From Saccharomonospora glauca K62 (GTDB lineage: Bacteria > Actinomycetota > Actinomycetes > Mycobacteriales > Pseudonocardiaceae): DNA of 64,000 bases. The DNA lies in contig NZ_CM001484.1 of the NCBI RefSeq assembly GCF_000243395.2, forward strand, positions 1,475,568 to 1,539,567. Reading direction: 5' to 3'. Position 1 is the stretch's first letter, and each line of letters opens with the position of its first letter. This document shows, piece after piece, positions 19,239-28,743 of this stretch. The position numbers and the translations under genes were made by a program. Below the pieces are notes generated by a model. It saw nothing but the letters and a program-made list of their open reading frames with translations. It did not search any database and was not told the DNA's origin.

Positions 19239-19400
19239 TCACGCATCGGTCCGCCCCCCATAGGCCATCATCTCCCGACCGAGCTCCACGATCCGGGAAC
19301 CGGCCTCGCGGATCTTCCGCACGTCGTCGGGGGCTGCGTCAGCGAGGTGCGTCAAAAACCCCACCATCTCGTAGACCCGCACCCACAATGGAGCAGTCAC
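19239..19400 (-). CDS. 53-residue protein of unknown function
   Basis: The GTG at 19400 reads MTAPLWVRVYEMVGFLTHL and on to ADAAPDDVRKIREAGSRIVELG, ending REMMAYGGRTDA. It is a compact amphipathic helical protein with no membrane span. It starts 6 bases after the stop of the upstream 64-residue gene, and its TGA falls within ATGCGTGA, overlapping the next possible start. The reading frame, spacing and codon use support a real small gene. No family was recognised. Confidence 0.5.
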   Translation of the reverse strand: MTAPLWVRVYEMVGFLTHLADAAPDDVRKIREAGSRIVELGREMMAYGGRTDA

Positions 19401-19406
19401 AGCTTT

Positions 19407-19601
19407 TCACGGGTGGTCGGACCACTGGGGTGGACGCAACGCTTCGAGCACGCCGACGGCGCGATCATGTAGGTCCTCGTGTGCTCCGCCCGACAGCAGA
19501 CACATCTCCGCGAACGCTTCGACGAGCACTCGCCACTGCTCGTGGCTCAGTACCGCTGGATGTTCGCATGCCTCGTCGTTGGTTTCTCCCCGAACGAACA
19601 T
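19407..19601 (-). CDS. 64-residue protein of unknown function
   Basis: The ATG at 19601 begins the first gene of the coupled small-gene set. The product is acidic and helical (SHEQWRVLVEAFAEMCLLSGGAHEDLHDRAVGVLEAL), without signal peptide or membrane span. An inverted-repeat element lies about 50 bases upstream, a likely control point for the whole set. Nothing in the sequence names its function. Confidence 0.5.
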   Translation of the reverse strand: MFVRGETNDEACEHPAVLSHEQWRVLVEAFAEMCLLSGGAHEDLHDRAVGVLEALRPPQWSDHP

Positions 19602-19648
19602 GCGGGACAGCCTCGTCCCCGAATCCCGCGGAGGGGAGGGGATTCGTC

Positions 19649-19668
19649 ATGCGCATAGGTTGACGCAT
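19649..19668. promoter_or_regulatory. Inverted/direct repeat upstream of the small-gene cassette
   Basis: ATGCG (19649-19653) and CGCAT (19664-19668) form an inverted repeat, and the first half is itself the palindrome ATGCGCAT. Read on the reverse strand, TATGCG occurs twice 12 bases apart. It lies 48-67 bases before the first small gene, where an operator would sit. Confidence 0.35.
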
Positions 19669-19876
19669 AGCGCGAAGGGCGCTAGCTGGCGTCTCGCGCC
19701 CGTTCCGGGGTCTCCCGGTATTCGCCGGTCCACTCGGCTTCCCGTTGGTCCTCCGGAAGAGCCGACAAACCGGCGGCGAGGTGATCCGCGCCGCGTTCGG
19801 GGGCTGAACTCGACCGGAGCGAAGATCGTGACCTCGGCCCGTAGGGATCTCGTCCACGAGGCGGAGGGCGGTCCCG

Positions 19877-20275
19877 TCAGCGGAGTTCCTTCGTCTGTTC
19901 GACCCGGTGGCCCTCCATGCGCAGCCGGAGGGTCTTCGCCCTCGATTCGTCGAAGACGAACTTGATGCCCTTGACGTCCAGCCGGTAGGGGCCGCGGCTC
20001 TTCTCGATGTCGGGGATGCGAAAGATCCACTCACATTCGTCCCGAGACGCCCGGTAGTAGGGGTGTGTGAGGGGACCCGCGCCGAGGAGTTCGTTGTCGG
20101 AGGCGAACACCTGAAGGACCACTCTGCTGTCGTCCGGATCGCACCCACCGGACGTGACGACGACCCCGGAGGTTTCGAAGGTGGAGTTGGCGATCACCAT
20201 CCCCGTACCGACTCCCACGGCTGTGATGACTCCGATTCCAAGGATGAGGAGAACTCCCTTGGCGGTCGTGTCCAT
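19877..20275 (-). CDS. Small membrane-anchored or secreted protein of unknown function
   Basis: This 132-residue protein has a hydrophobic N-terminus (MDTTAKGVLLILGIGVITAV, a signal anchor) and an extracytoplasmic beta-rich domain with two cysteines (GGCDPDDSRVVLQVFAS and DECEWIFRIPD) likely to form a disulfide. The end is basic and charged (RAKTLRLRMEGHRVEQTKELR). No family was recognised. It is divergent from dgdA across a 305-bp intergenic region. Confidence 0.65.
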   Translation of the reverse strand: MDTTAKGVLLILGIGVITAVGVGTGMVIANSTFETSGVVVTSGGCDPDDSRVVLQVFASDNELLGAGPLTHPYYRASRDECEWIFRIPDIEKSRGPYRLDVKGIKFVFDESRAKTLRLRMEGHRVEQTKELR

Positions 20276-21900
<1,625 letters not shown>

Positions 21901-21921
21901 CCCACGGCGGGAGCGAACGGT

Positions 21922-21955
21922 GCCCGGACGGGCCGACGTGACGGGTCGTCCGGGC
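21922..21955 (+). terminator. Hairpin after dgdA
   Basis: GCCCGGACG (21922-21930) pairs perfectly with CGTCCGGGC (21947-21955), with an inner CCG/CGG pair. It lies 21 bases after the dgdA stop and has no T-run. Confidence 0.5.
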
Positions 21956-22065
21956 AGCCCGCTGCCTCGGAGCTGGCCGAACCGGTGCCTTGGCTCGGAC
22001 TCTGTGAAGGAGTTCGGACAAAGGTTTCGGCGGTGCCATCCGTCATCCGGGGAAGGAAGAGCGAC

Positions 22066-22293
22066 GTGAGAAAGCTTGTGACCGGTGTGCTGGTGGGGTT
22101 GGGGTTGTTGGCCTCGGCCGCTCCCGCCGTGGCGACCGTGGAGGAGTGGTACTACACCGGCTACTGGTATCCCACCGAGGCCGCCTGCGAGCAGGCCTTC
22201 TGGGACAGCGTCAATCCATTGGTTCCGCAGCTCCCGCACGAATGCCGCTACAACGCGGGCGCCGACGTCTACGAGCTGTGGCGGGTCTGGTAG
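22066..22293 (+). CDS. Small secreted protein, copy 1 of a tandem pair
   Basis: This 75-residue protein uses the GTG at 22066 after GGAAGGAAG. A signal peptide (about residues 1-23, cut after APAVA) is followed by a mature ~50-residue domain rich in aromatic residues (EEWYYTGYWYPTEAACEQA) with two cysteines spaced for one disulfide (AACEQ and HECRYNAG). It may be a small extracellular inhibitor or signal; no family was recognised. It differs from copy 2 mainly in a 10 to 14-residue middle segment. Confidence 0.7.
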   Translation: MRKLVTGVLVGLGLLASAAPAVATVEEWYYTGYWYPTEAACEQAFWDSVNPLVPQLPHECRYNAGADVYELWRVW

Positions 22294-22506
22294 GCGATCA
22301 CCTCGCCGGTTTCTCGGGCCGGTGAGTCGGTTTTCGGTGCTGTCGTCGCGCCGTCTGGGGAAGGAAGGGTGACATGAGGAAGCTTGTGACCGGTGTGCTG
22401 GTGGGGTTGGGGTTGTTGGCCTCGGCCGCTCCCGCCGTGGCGACCGTGGAGGAGTGGTACTACACCGGCTACTGGTATCCCACCGAGGCCGCCTGCGAGC
22501 AGGCCT
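22072..22506 (+). repeat. Tandem gene duplication, 127-bp identical blocks
   Basis: Bases 22072-22198 and 22380-22506 are identical over 127 bp at an offset of 308. The 3' ends of both genes are again nearly identical, with a single synonymous difference in the last stretch. Divergence is confined to the middle of the mature protein and the intergenic spacer, so the duplication is recent or kept alike by gene conversion. Confidence 0.9.
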
Positions 22507-22610
22507 ACTTGGAGCTCGTCGGCTCCGACCCGCGGGGTGGGGGCCTTCCGCACGAATGCCGCTACAACGCGGGCGCCGACGTCTACGAACTGTGGCAGGT
22601 CCGCCCGTAA
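22374..22610 (+). CDS. Small secreted protein, copy 2 of a tandem pair
   Basis: This 78-residue protein uses the ATG at 22374 after GGAAGGAAGGG. The signal peptide and the first part of the mature domain are identical to copy 1. The middle loop (YLELVGSDPRGGG) differs from copy 1 (FWDSVNPLVPQ), and the ends converge again (LPHECRYNAGADVYELW). Two cysteines are conserved. Its stop is 12 bases from the convergent PAP2 gene. Confidence 0.7.
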   Translation: MRKLVTGVLVGLGLLASAAPAVATVEEWYYTGYWYPTEAACEQAYLELVGSDPRGGGLPHECRYNAGADVYELWQVRP

Positions 22611-22622
22611 TCGCCTCGCCGC

Positions 22623-23609
22623 TCAGCGGTGTTGCGGCGGCCGCGGGGCCCTCGGCGCCCGCGGTGGCCGCGGAGGGTGGTGCCGTCGCTGCCGGTCGGC
22701 GGCGGCACTTTCCGTCGGCCAGTGTGGAGTGCGGGGGATCGGGCGGGTCGGCGTGGTGTCGACGCTCGGCGGTACCGCGCTGAGCACGCGAGTCTCGTCT
22801 TCGGCGTCCGGGAGGACCACGGCATCGTCCTCCGGCTCCTCCCCGTCGTCCCGGTTCTTCGGCTCCGCCCGGTCGTCGCGGTCGTCCGCCTCCACCACCG
22901 CGTCGGGAGCCGATGCCACGCCGGGACCGAGGATCAGGGCGAACCGGGGCCGGAAGCGCTCCACGAGCTGGGTGACCCACCGCGAGGCCAGGGCCATCGC
23001 CGCCGCGACCACCGCGACGCCGAGGAGGAAGCCGACCACCACGTCGTGGGGGTAGTGCACGCCCACCACCACGCGGGAGAAGGCCACGAGCGCGCCCAGC
23101 GCCAACGCGGCCGCGCCGAGTGCCCCACGTTGACACAAAAACACCGCCATCGCCGCGCCACCGGCGATGGTCGAGTGGTTACTGGGGAACGACCAGTCGC
23201 CCAGTTCGGGACACTCCGTCAGAGGCCTCGCCCCCGGCACCGCCCGACACGGGCGGTCCTCCTGGATGAAGATCTTGGCGACCTCGCTGGTCGCGTAGGC
23301 GAGCACGGTGGCCGCCGGGGTGAGCAGCGCCGCCGCCATGGCGCGGGACGGGCCGCGCCGAGCACGCCACCACCCGAACACCATCAGCAGCCCGAGCACC
23401 ACGACGCCGGCCTCGGTGAACAGCACCGCGAAGTCCCGCAACCATCCCGGCGCGGCGTTCGCACCGTCGAGCACCGCCCGATACCACTCGGCCGAGATGT
23501 CGGGAACGCCGTCGACCTCCGGGGGCTCCTCCGGTCCCGATGGCTCGTCGGGTGCGGCGAGACTGGTCGAACGTGCGACGGGAACGGCCTCGAAGACCGG
23601 GAAGGGCAT
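22623..23609 (-). CDS. PAP2-family phosphatase, membrane protein
   Basis: The ATG at 23609 has a GGAG eight bases upstream and gives 328 residues; an ATG at 23639 also exists. Six or so membrane spans carry the PAP2 signature: KIFIQEDRP, then PSNHS, then SRVVVGVHYPHD with the catalytic histidines. This suggests dephosphorylation of a lipid phosphate such as undecaprenyl or phosphatidate pyrophosphate outside the membrane. After about residue 220 comes a long disordered acidic, then Pro/Arg/His-rich cytoplasmic tail ending RAPRPPQHR, unusual for the family. Confidence 0.85.
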   Translation of the reverse strand: MPFPVFEAVPVARSTSLAAPDEPSGPEEPPEVDGVPDISAEWYRAVLDGANAAPGWLRDFAVLFTEAGVVVLGLLMVFGWWRARRGPSRAMAAALLTPAATVLAYATSEVAKIFIQEDRPCRAVPGARPLTECPELGDWSFPSNHSTIAGGAAMAVFLCQRGALGAAALALGALVAFSRVVVGVHYPHDVVVGFLLGVAVVAAAMALASRWVTQLVERFRPRFALILGPGVASAPDAVVEADDRDDRAEPKNRDDGEEPEDDAVVLPDAEDETRVLSAVPPSVDTTPTRPIPRTPHWPTESAAADRQRRHHPPRPPRAPRAPRPPQHR

Positions 23610-23895
23610 ACTGGCAACTCCTGCGCGATTGATCGTCAACCCAGTGTAGTGACGACGTTAACGCGCACCCGGAGCCGCCCGGATCGGCTCATCGCCCCGG
23701 CTTCCTCGGCCGGTCGCAACCGGAGGGGATCGCGGTGGTCGAGACGATTCCCGCCCGGCGCGCCCATGCCACAGCCTTGTGCCACCGGCCGTGGCCGAGT
23801 CCGAGTGCGCCGAGCACCTCACCGCCGACACGGTCGAGAGCGGGGTCGACTACCGTGTGCGGCCGTCCCGGCCGATCCCCGCACCGCGAAGGGGC

Positions 23896-24507
23896 TCAGG
23901 ACAGGCCCTGCTGGGGCAGCATCATGTCGTCGGCGGTGGTCAGCGCCTCCGGATCACGGTGCGACAGCCCGCGCTCGGCCATCTCCCGGCTCAGGTCCAT
24001 CACCGCGCCGACGAGGAACTCGACCTTGCGGCGGAGTTCGCGCAGCTCCTCGTCGCTTCCGGCGGTGCTTCCCGCGGGCGTCGGCGTGGCGGGGGTGAAG
24101 ATCTCCCGCACGTCGCGCGGCATGTGCTCCAGGGCGCGCCCGAGTGAGCCGGGGGAGAGCAGTTCGCGCATCCCCTGCGACACGTTCCGCACGGCCGAGC
24201 GCACGTCGGTGCGTCGGATACCGGCCTCGGCCGCGATACGGTCGAGGCAGTCGTCGCAGTCGTAGCGGATGGGGACCCGGCTCGGCACCCAGCCGTCGTA
24301 GAAGGTGCCGCGCAGCAGTTCGGGCAGTTGGGCTCCGAAGTGGGCCGCTCCCTCCACGGTGAGACGGTCGCGCAACGTGTGCAGCCACGCCCGCAGCACC
24401 CGGTAGGTGTATCGGCGGTCGCGGGTGCCCAGCGCGTCGCCGACGACGGCGAGCCATTCGTGGGCGGTGTTCTGAGCTCGGGCGAGTGGGTCGCTGTTGT
24501 GCGTCAT
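23896..24507 (-). CDS. DUF2267 domain protein
   Basis: The ATG at 24507 follows GGGAGGA and gives 203 residues. The DUF2267 core is clear from ARAQNTAHEWLAVVGDALG, then RRYTYRVLRAWLHTLRDRL, HFGAQLPELLRGTFYDGWVPSRVP and the paired AAEAGIRRTDVRSAVRNVSQGMREL. A C-terminal coiled-coil-like helix (DEELRELRRKVEFLVGAVMDLSREM) follows. DUF2267 proteins are helical and of unknown activity, often seen in redox and dormancy contexts. Confidence 0.78.
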   Translation of the reverse strand: MTHNSDPLARAQNTAHEWLAVVGDALGTRDRRYTYRVLRAWLHTLRDRLTVEGAAHFGAQLPELLRGTFYDGWVPSRVPIRYDCDDCLDRIAAEAGIRRTDVRSAVRNVSQGMRELLSPGSLGRALEHMPRDVREIFTPATPTPAGSTAGSDEELRELRRKVEFLVGAVMDLSREMAERGLSHRDPEALTTADDMMLPQQGLS

Positions 24508-24683
24508 GGGGTCCTCCCGCGTGAGGCGTCCGGCGGTGGAGTCCACGCGCCTGCCAGTGTCGGGGGGAGACCACCGGGCGGCACAGAGTCCAACGGCTCA
24601 TCGTCGGTGCGCGTGACTTTCGTCCGCTCGCGCGCGGCGCCCATGATGGACGTCGGGGGCCCCGCCGGGATTGGACGCAAACG

Positions 24684-25772
24684 ATGGCGGCGATCACGCT
24701 CTTCCTAGCCGGTGACGTGATGACGGGACGGGGAATCGACCAGATCCTTCCCCACCCCGGCGATCACCGGCTGCGCGAGGCGGTGGTGCGGGACGCCCGC
24801 TACTACGTGCACGCCGCCGAGGAACGCAACGGCCCGCTGCCCCGCCCCGTGCCGTTCTCGTGGCCGTGGGGCAGCGCGTTACGGGTGATCGAGGAGATCG
24901 GGCCCGCGGCGCGGATCGTGAACCTGGAGACGAGCGTGACGCGCGCGCGGACGTTCCTGCCGGGCAAACCCGTGCACTACCGGATGCGGCCGGAGAACCT
25001 GCCCGCGGTGCTCGCCGCGCGGCCCGACGTGTGCGTGTTGGCCAACAACCACGTGCTCGACTTCGGGCGACCGGGGCTGGTGGAAACACTCACGGTGCTC
25101 TCGCGCGCGGGCGTGCGGGTGGCCGGGGCGGGACACGACGCCGAACAGGCGGCCGCCCCCGCCGTCGTCGAGCTCGGTGACACCCGCCTCGCGGTGTTCG
25201 CGGCGGCAGCGGTCTCCAGCGGCGTGCCCGTCGAGTGGGCGGCGGGAAGGACGACGCCGGGGGTGCGGCTGCTGGACTCGGACATCCCGGAGCTGCTCCA
25301 CCAGGTCGCCGACGCCAAACGCGACGGACACCTCGTGGTGGTGTCGGTGCACTGGGGCTCCAACTGGGGCTACGGTGTCGGTGCCGGGCAGGTGGAACTC
25401 GCGCATCGCTTGGTCAACGCCGGGGCGGACGTCGTGCACGGGCACTCCTCGCACCATCCCCGGCCCATCGAGGTGTATCGGGGGAGGCTCGTGCTCTACG
25501 GGTGCGGCGACCTCATCAACGACTACGAGGGCATCAGCGGTTTCGAGCGGTATCGCGGGGATCTGCGGCTGCTGTACTTCCCGTCGCTGGACTCGCGCAC
25601 CGGGGCGTTGCACGCGCTGCGCATGGTGCCGGTGCAGTCCCGCCGGCTGCGGCTGCAACGCGCGGGGTCGCGGGACCAGGAGTGGCTGCGGTCGGTGCTC
25701 ACCCGGTGCAGCGCCCCCTTCGGCAGCCGCGTGGACTCCGGGGAGGGCGTTCTGTCCCTGGTGTGGCGTTGA
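24684..25772 (+). CDS. CapA-family (PGA_cap) metallophosphatase-like protein
   Basis: This 362-residue protein starts AAITLFLAGDVMTGRGIDQIL. It has the CapA fold blocks: GDVMTGRG, NLETSVTRA, ANNHVLDFGRPGLVETL, VVVSVHWGSNWGYG and VVHGHSSHHPRPIEVYRGRLVLYGCGDLINDYE. These carry metal-ligand Asp, Asn and His residues of the calcineurin-like superfamily. There is no signal peptide, unlike many poly-gamma-glutamate synthesis CapA proteins, so a cytoplasmic phosphoesterase role is more likely than capsule synthesis. It is 75 bases upstream of the transporter gene. Confidence 0.82.
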   Translation: MAAITLFLAGDVMTGRGIDQILPHPGDHRLREAVVRDARYYVHAAEERNGPLPRPVPFSWPWGSALRVIEEIGPAARIVNLETSVTRARTFLPGKPVHYRMRPENLPAVLAARPDVCVLANNHVLDFGRPGLVETLTVLSRAGVRVAGAGHDAEQAAAPAVVELGDTRLAVFAAAAVSSGVPVEWAAGRTTPGVRLLDSDIPELLHQVADAKRDGHLVVVSVHWGSNWGYGVGAGQVELAHRLVNAGADVVHGHSSHHPRPIEVYRGRLVLYGCGDLINDYEGISGFERYRGDLRLLYFPSLDSRTGALHALRMVPVQSRRLRLQRAGSRDQEWLRSVLTRCSAPFGSRVDSGEGVLSLVWR

Positions 25773-25788
25773 ACGTTGGATCAGACTC

Positions 25789-25818
25789 TTGCGGGATTGT
25801 TGAACAACTCTGTACCTT
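25789..25818 (+). promoter_or_regulatory. Promoter with palindrome upstream of the NRAMP-related transporter
   Basis: TTGCGG (25789-25794), an 18-bp spacer and TACCTT (25813-25818) look like a promoter. The spacer contains TTGTT-G-AACAA (25797-25807), a symmetric element well placed for a repressor. Confidence 0.4.
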
Positions 25819-25847
25819 GTGCCGAACCCACGAGGATCGGAGTTGCG

Positions 25848-27068
25848 ATGACCGACCAGCTCGACTCGTCGAAGTCCACGAGTTCGGTGTCCGGGGGCAC
25901 GTTGCTCGGCGCCGTCTTCCTGATGGCCACCAGCGCCATCGGGCCGGGGTTCATCACCCAGACCACCACGTTCACGGTGCAGCTCGGGGCGGCGTTCGCC
26001 TTCGCCATCCTGCTGTCGATCCTCGTCGACATCGCCGTGCAGCTGAACGTCTGGCGCGTCATCGGGGTCTCGGGCCTGCGCGCCCAGGACCTCGGCAACC
26101 GCGTCGTCCCCGGCCTCGGCTACGTTATGGCCGCCCTCGTGGTGTTCGGCGGGTTGGTGTTCAACATCGGCAACGTCTCGGGCACCTCCCTCGGCCTCGA
26201 CGCGCTGTTCGGGCTCGACGTCAAGCTCGGCGGCACGATCTCCGCGGTCGTCGCCGTCGGCATCTTCCTCAGCAAACGAGCGGGCGTGGCGATGGACCGG
26301 CTCGTCGTGGTGCTCGGCATCGTGATGATCGCCCTCACCGCCTACGTCGCCGTGGCGTCCGGACCACCCGTGGGCGAGGCGCTCCGGCAGTCCGTGGTGC
26401 CCGACACGGTCGACTTCCTCGTCATCACCACACTGATCGGCGGCACCGTCGGTGGCTACATCACCTACGCCGGCGCGCACCGGCTCCTGGACGCGGGCGT
26501 GAGCGGGCCCGAGCAGGTGGCGAACGTCAGCCGCAGCTCCGTCACCTCGTTGCTGGTGACCGGGGCGATGCGTGCGGTGCTGTTCCTCGCGGTGCTCGGC
26601 GTCGTCGCCGGAGGCGCCACCCTCGCGGCGGGCAACCCCGCCGCCGACGCGTTCCACCAGGCCGCCGGCGAGGTCGGGCTGCGGCTGTTCGGCATCATCC
26701 TGTGGGGCGCCTCGGTGACCTCGGTCATCGGCGCGTCCTACACGTCGGTGTCGTTCCTCGTGTCGTTCTCGCCGGCGCTGCGGCGCCGCAGCAACTGGCT
26801 CGTGAGCGCCTTCATCGCGGTGTCGCTCGTCGCGTTCCTGCTGCTCGACCAGGCCCCCACCACGCTGCTGGTGTTGGCGGGGGCGCTGAACGGGCTCATC
26901 CTGCCCGTGGGCTTCGGGGTGCTGATGTGGGTGGCGGCCCGGCGCCGCGACCTCCTCGGCGGCTACCGCTACCCGCGCTGGCTTCTGGCGATCGGTGTGG
27001 CCGCGTGGCTGCTCACCGTGTATCTGGGATGGAACTCGCTGAGCGGGATCAGCGCGCTGTGGAGCTGA
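25848..27068 (+). CDS. NRAMP-related (YcsG-like) membrane transporter
   Basis: The ATG at 25848 follows a CGGAG site and gives 406 residues with about 11 membrane spans. The opening GGTLLGAVFLMATSAIGPGFITQTTTFT resembles the divergent NRAMP branch that includes Bacillus YcsG. The DPGN motif of helix 1 and the MPH motif of helix 6, which hold the metal in true Mn/Fe NRAMPs, are not seen. The substrate is therefore unlikely to be a simple divalent metal and is unknown. YcsG is found with 5-oxoprolinase genes in Bacillus; none lies here. Confidence 0.75.
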   Translation: MTDQLDSSKSTSSVSGGTLLGAVFLMATSAIGPGFITQTTTFTVQLGAAFAFAILLSILVDIAVQLNVWRVIGVSGLRAQDLGNRVVPGLGYVMAALVVFGGLVFNIGNVSGTSLGLDALFGLDVKLGGTISAVVAVGIFLSKRAGVAMDRLVVVLGIVMIALTAYVAVASGPPVGEALRQSVVPDTVDFLVITTLIGGTVGGYITYAGAHRLLDAGVSGPEQVANVSRSSVTSLLVTGAMRAVLFLAVLGVVAGGATLAAGNPAADAFHQAAGEVGLRLFGIILWGASVTSVIGASYTSVSFLVSFSPALRRRSNWLVSAFIAVSLVAFLLLDQAPTTLLVLAGALNGLILPVGFGVLMWVAARRRDLLGGYRYPRWLLAIGVAAWLLTVYLGWNSLSGISALWS

Positions 27069-27098
27069 ACGGGACGGGAAGCCTCCGGTGAGGCGGGG

Positions 27099-28724
27099 TC
27101 AGTGGTCCTCGCCGGGGTGCTTCTTCTCCTTTTCGTGCTTCTTGCGCTCCTTCTCCTTTTCCTTCTCCCGCTTCTTTTTCTCCTTTTCGTGTTCCTTCTT
27201 CTCCTTCTCACGCTCCTTGGGGCCCTTGGGGCCTTTGTGGTCCTTCTTGTCGTCCGGCGGAGGCGGTGGCGTGGTCGTCTCGGCGTGCAGGACGGTGTCG
27301 GTGAGGATGACGACGGCGCCCTCGTGCCGCCCGAGGCCGTGCTGGTGGTACTCGGTGACCGTGGCACCCGAACGCAACGCGAGCTGAACCCCCACGTGCA
27401 CGGTGTCGGTGCCGTTCACACGCGGCGGCGAGATCACCGTGACCTTGGTGACCTTCTCCCAGGTCTCGGCGAACTGCTGCTCGCCCTGCGCCCGCAGCAC
27501 GGGCCCCAGAAGCGCATACGCGGCATGGGGATCTTGAGGAAGATGCCCGTAGTAGTCGCCGACCACCCCGACCAACTCGGCGGAGGACAACGGCTGCGGA
27601 CTCGACACGGTGGTCGTGGGGCCGGGAGCCGGGGTCGCCGCGGTGGTCTCCCCACCGCTCGACGCGACGGCGATCGTGATGCCCGTGGCGACCACGGCCA
27701 GCCCCCCACCCGCCGCCACGAGCAACGCTTTGCGCCGGGACCGCGGCGGCGAGGCCACGGGCGCGGCCACGGGAGCCGGAGGCGGCGGTGGGGTGTCGAA
27801 CGGGTGCAGGTCGAGCCGGGTGCCCGAACGGGGAGCGTGCGCGGGAACGGCCCGAAGCGGCTGGGTCAGCTCCTCCGGCGCGGGCGCGGGAGCCGGAACG
27901 CGACCCTCGGCCACGGCCCGCAACTGGTCGCGCACCACGGCCGCCGAGGGCCGCGCCGCGGGGTCGGCGACCAGAATGCGCTGGAGCACCGGCGTCAGCG
28001 GCCCCGCCCGCCGCGCCGGAGCGGGGTTGCCCCCGGCCACCCGGTAGAGCACGCCGAGCGTGTTCTCCTCGCTCTCCCCGAACGGCGGCGTGCCCTCCAC
28101 GGCCGCAAACAGCAGCGACCCGAGCGAGAACACGTCGGAGGCGGGCGTGGCCGGTCGACCCCGCGCCACCTCCGGTGCGAGGTAGGCGGGCGTGCCCGCG
28201 ACGACCCCGGTCTGGGTGACCGTGACGTCGCCCCCGGCGTGGGCGATGCCGAAGTCGACCAGCTTCGCCGTGCCGTCGCCGCCGAGGAGCACGTTGGCGG
28301 GCTTGACGTCGCGGTGCACGATGCCCGCGTCGTGCGCGGCGGCCAGCGCGGCGGCCACCTGCGCCCCGATGGCGGCGGCGTCCCGAGGCGACAGCGGGCC
28401 GTTCGTGCCGAGCACGTCCGCCAGGCTGCGGGCGGGGAAGTACTCCATCACCAGCACCGGCAGCCCGGCGTGTTCGACGACGTCGTGGACGGTGACGGCG
28501 TTGGGGTGGTGCAGGCGCGCGGCGATGCGGCCCTCGCGCTGCGCGCGTTCCCTAGCCTGCGCGGCCGCCGCGGGGTCCAGGCCGGGCTGCAGGAGCAGTT
28601 CCTTGACGGCGACCTGCCGACCCAACCGCTCGTCCACGGCCTGCCACACGGTGCCCATCGCACCGCTCCCCACCCGATGTTGCACGCGGTAACGGCCCGC
28701 GAGCAGATCACCCACCGCTGTCAC
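27099..28724 (-). CDS. Membrane Ser/Thr protein kinase with a Lys/Glu-rich C-terminal tail
   Basis: This 541-residue Hanks-type kinase uses the GTG at 28724; TACCCT lies 6 bases before it, suggesting a leaderless message. The kinase domain (about 10-275) has GSGAMGTV, Lys41 in VAVKEL, the catalytic loop HRDVKPANVLL with Asp139, DFG at 157-159 and a TPAYLAPE activation end. A Pro/Ala linker, one membrane span (about 333-353) and a ~130-residue extracellular NTF2-like region follow. The last ~50 residues are an extreme Lys/Glu/Arg/His tail after PPPPPDDKK. No PASTA repeats are present, so it is not PknB-like. Confidence 0.9.
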   Translation of the reverse strand: MTAVGDLLAGRYRVQHRVGSGAMGTVWQAVDERLGRQVAVKELLLQPGLDPAAAAQARERAQREGRIAARLHHPNAVTVHDVVEHAGLPVLVMEYFPARSLADVLGTNGPLSPRDAAAIGAQVAAALAAAHDAGIVHRDVKPANVLLGGDGTAKLVDFGIAHAGGDVTVTQTGVVAGTPAYLAPEVARGRPATPASDVFSLGSLLFAAVEGTPPFGESEENTLGVLYRVAGGNPAPARRAGPLTPVLQRILVADPAARPSAAVVRDQLRAVAEGRVPAPAPAPEELTQPLRAVPAHAPRSGTRLDLHPFDTPPPPPAPVAAPVASPPRSRRKALLVAAGGGLAVVATGITIAVASSGGETTAATPAPGPTTTVSSPQPLSSAELVGVVGDYYGHLPQDPHAAYALLGPVLRAQGEQQFAETWEKVTKVTVISPPRVNGTDTVHVGVQLALRSGATVTEYHQHGLGRHEGAVVILTDTVLHAETTTPPPPPDDKKDHKGPKGPKEREKEKKEHEKEKKKREKEKEKERKKHEKEKKHPGEDH

Positions 28725-28743
28725 GCGATCAGGGTAGAGCGCC

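Noticed and set aside
27100-27250. The purine-rich low-complexity stretch as a sequencing artefact or non-coding repeat
   Set aside because: The kinase frame stays open and ends naturally in it, so it is treated as a real tail.
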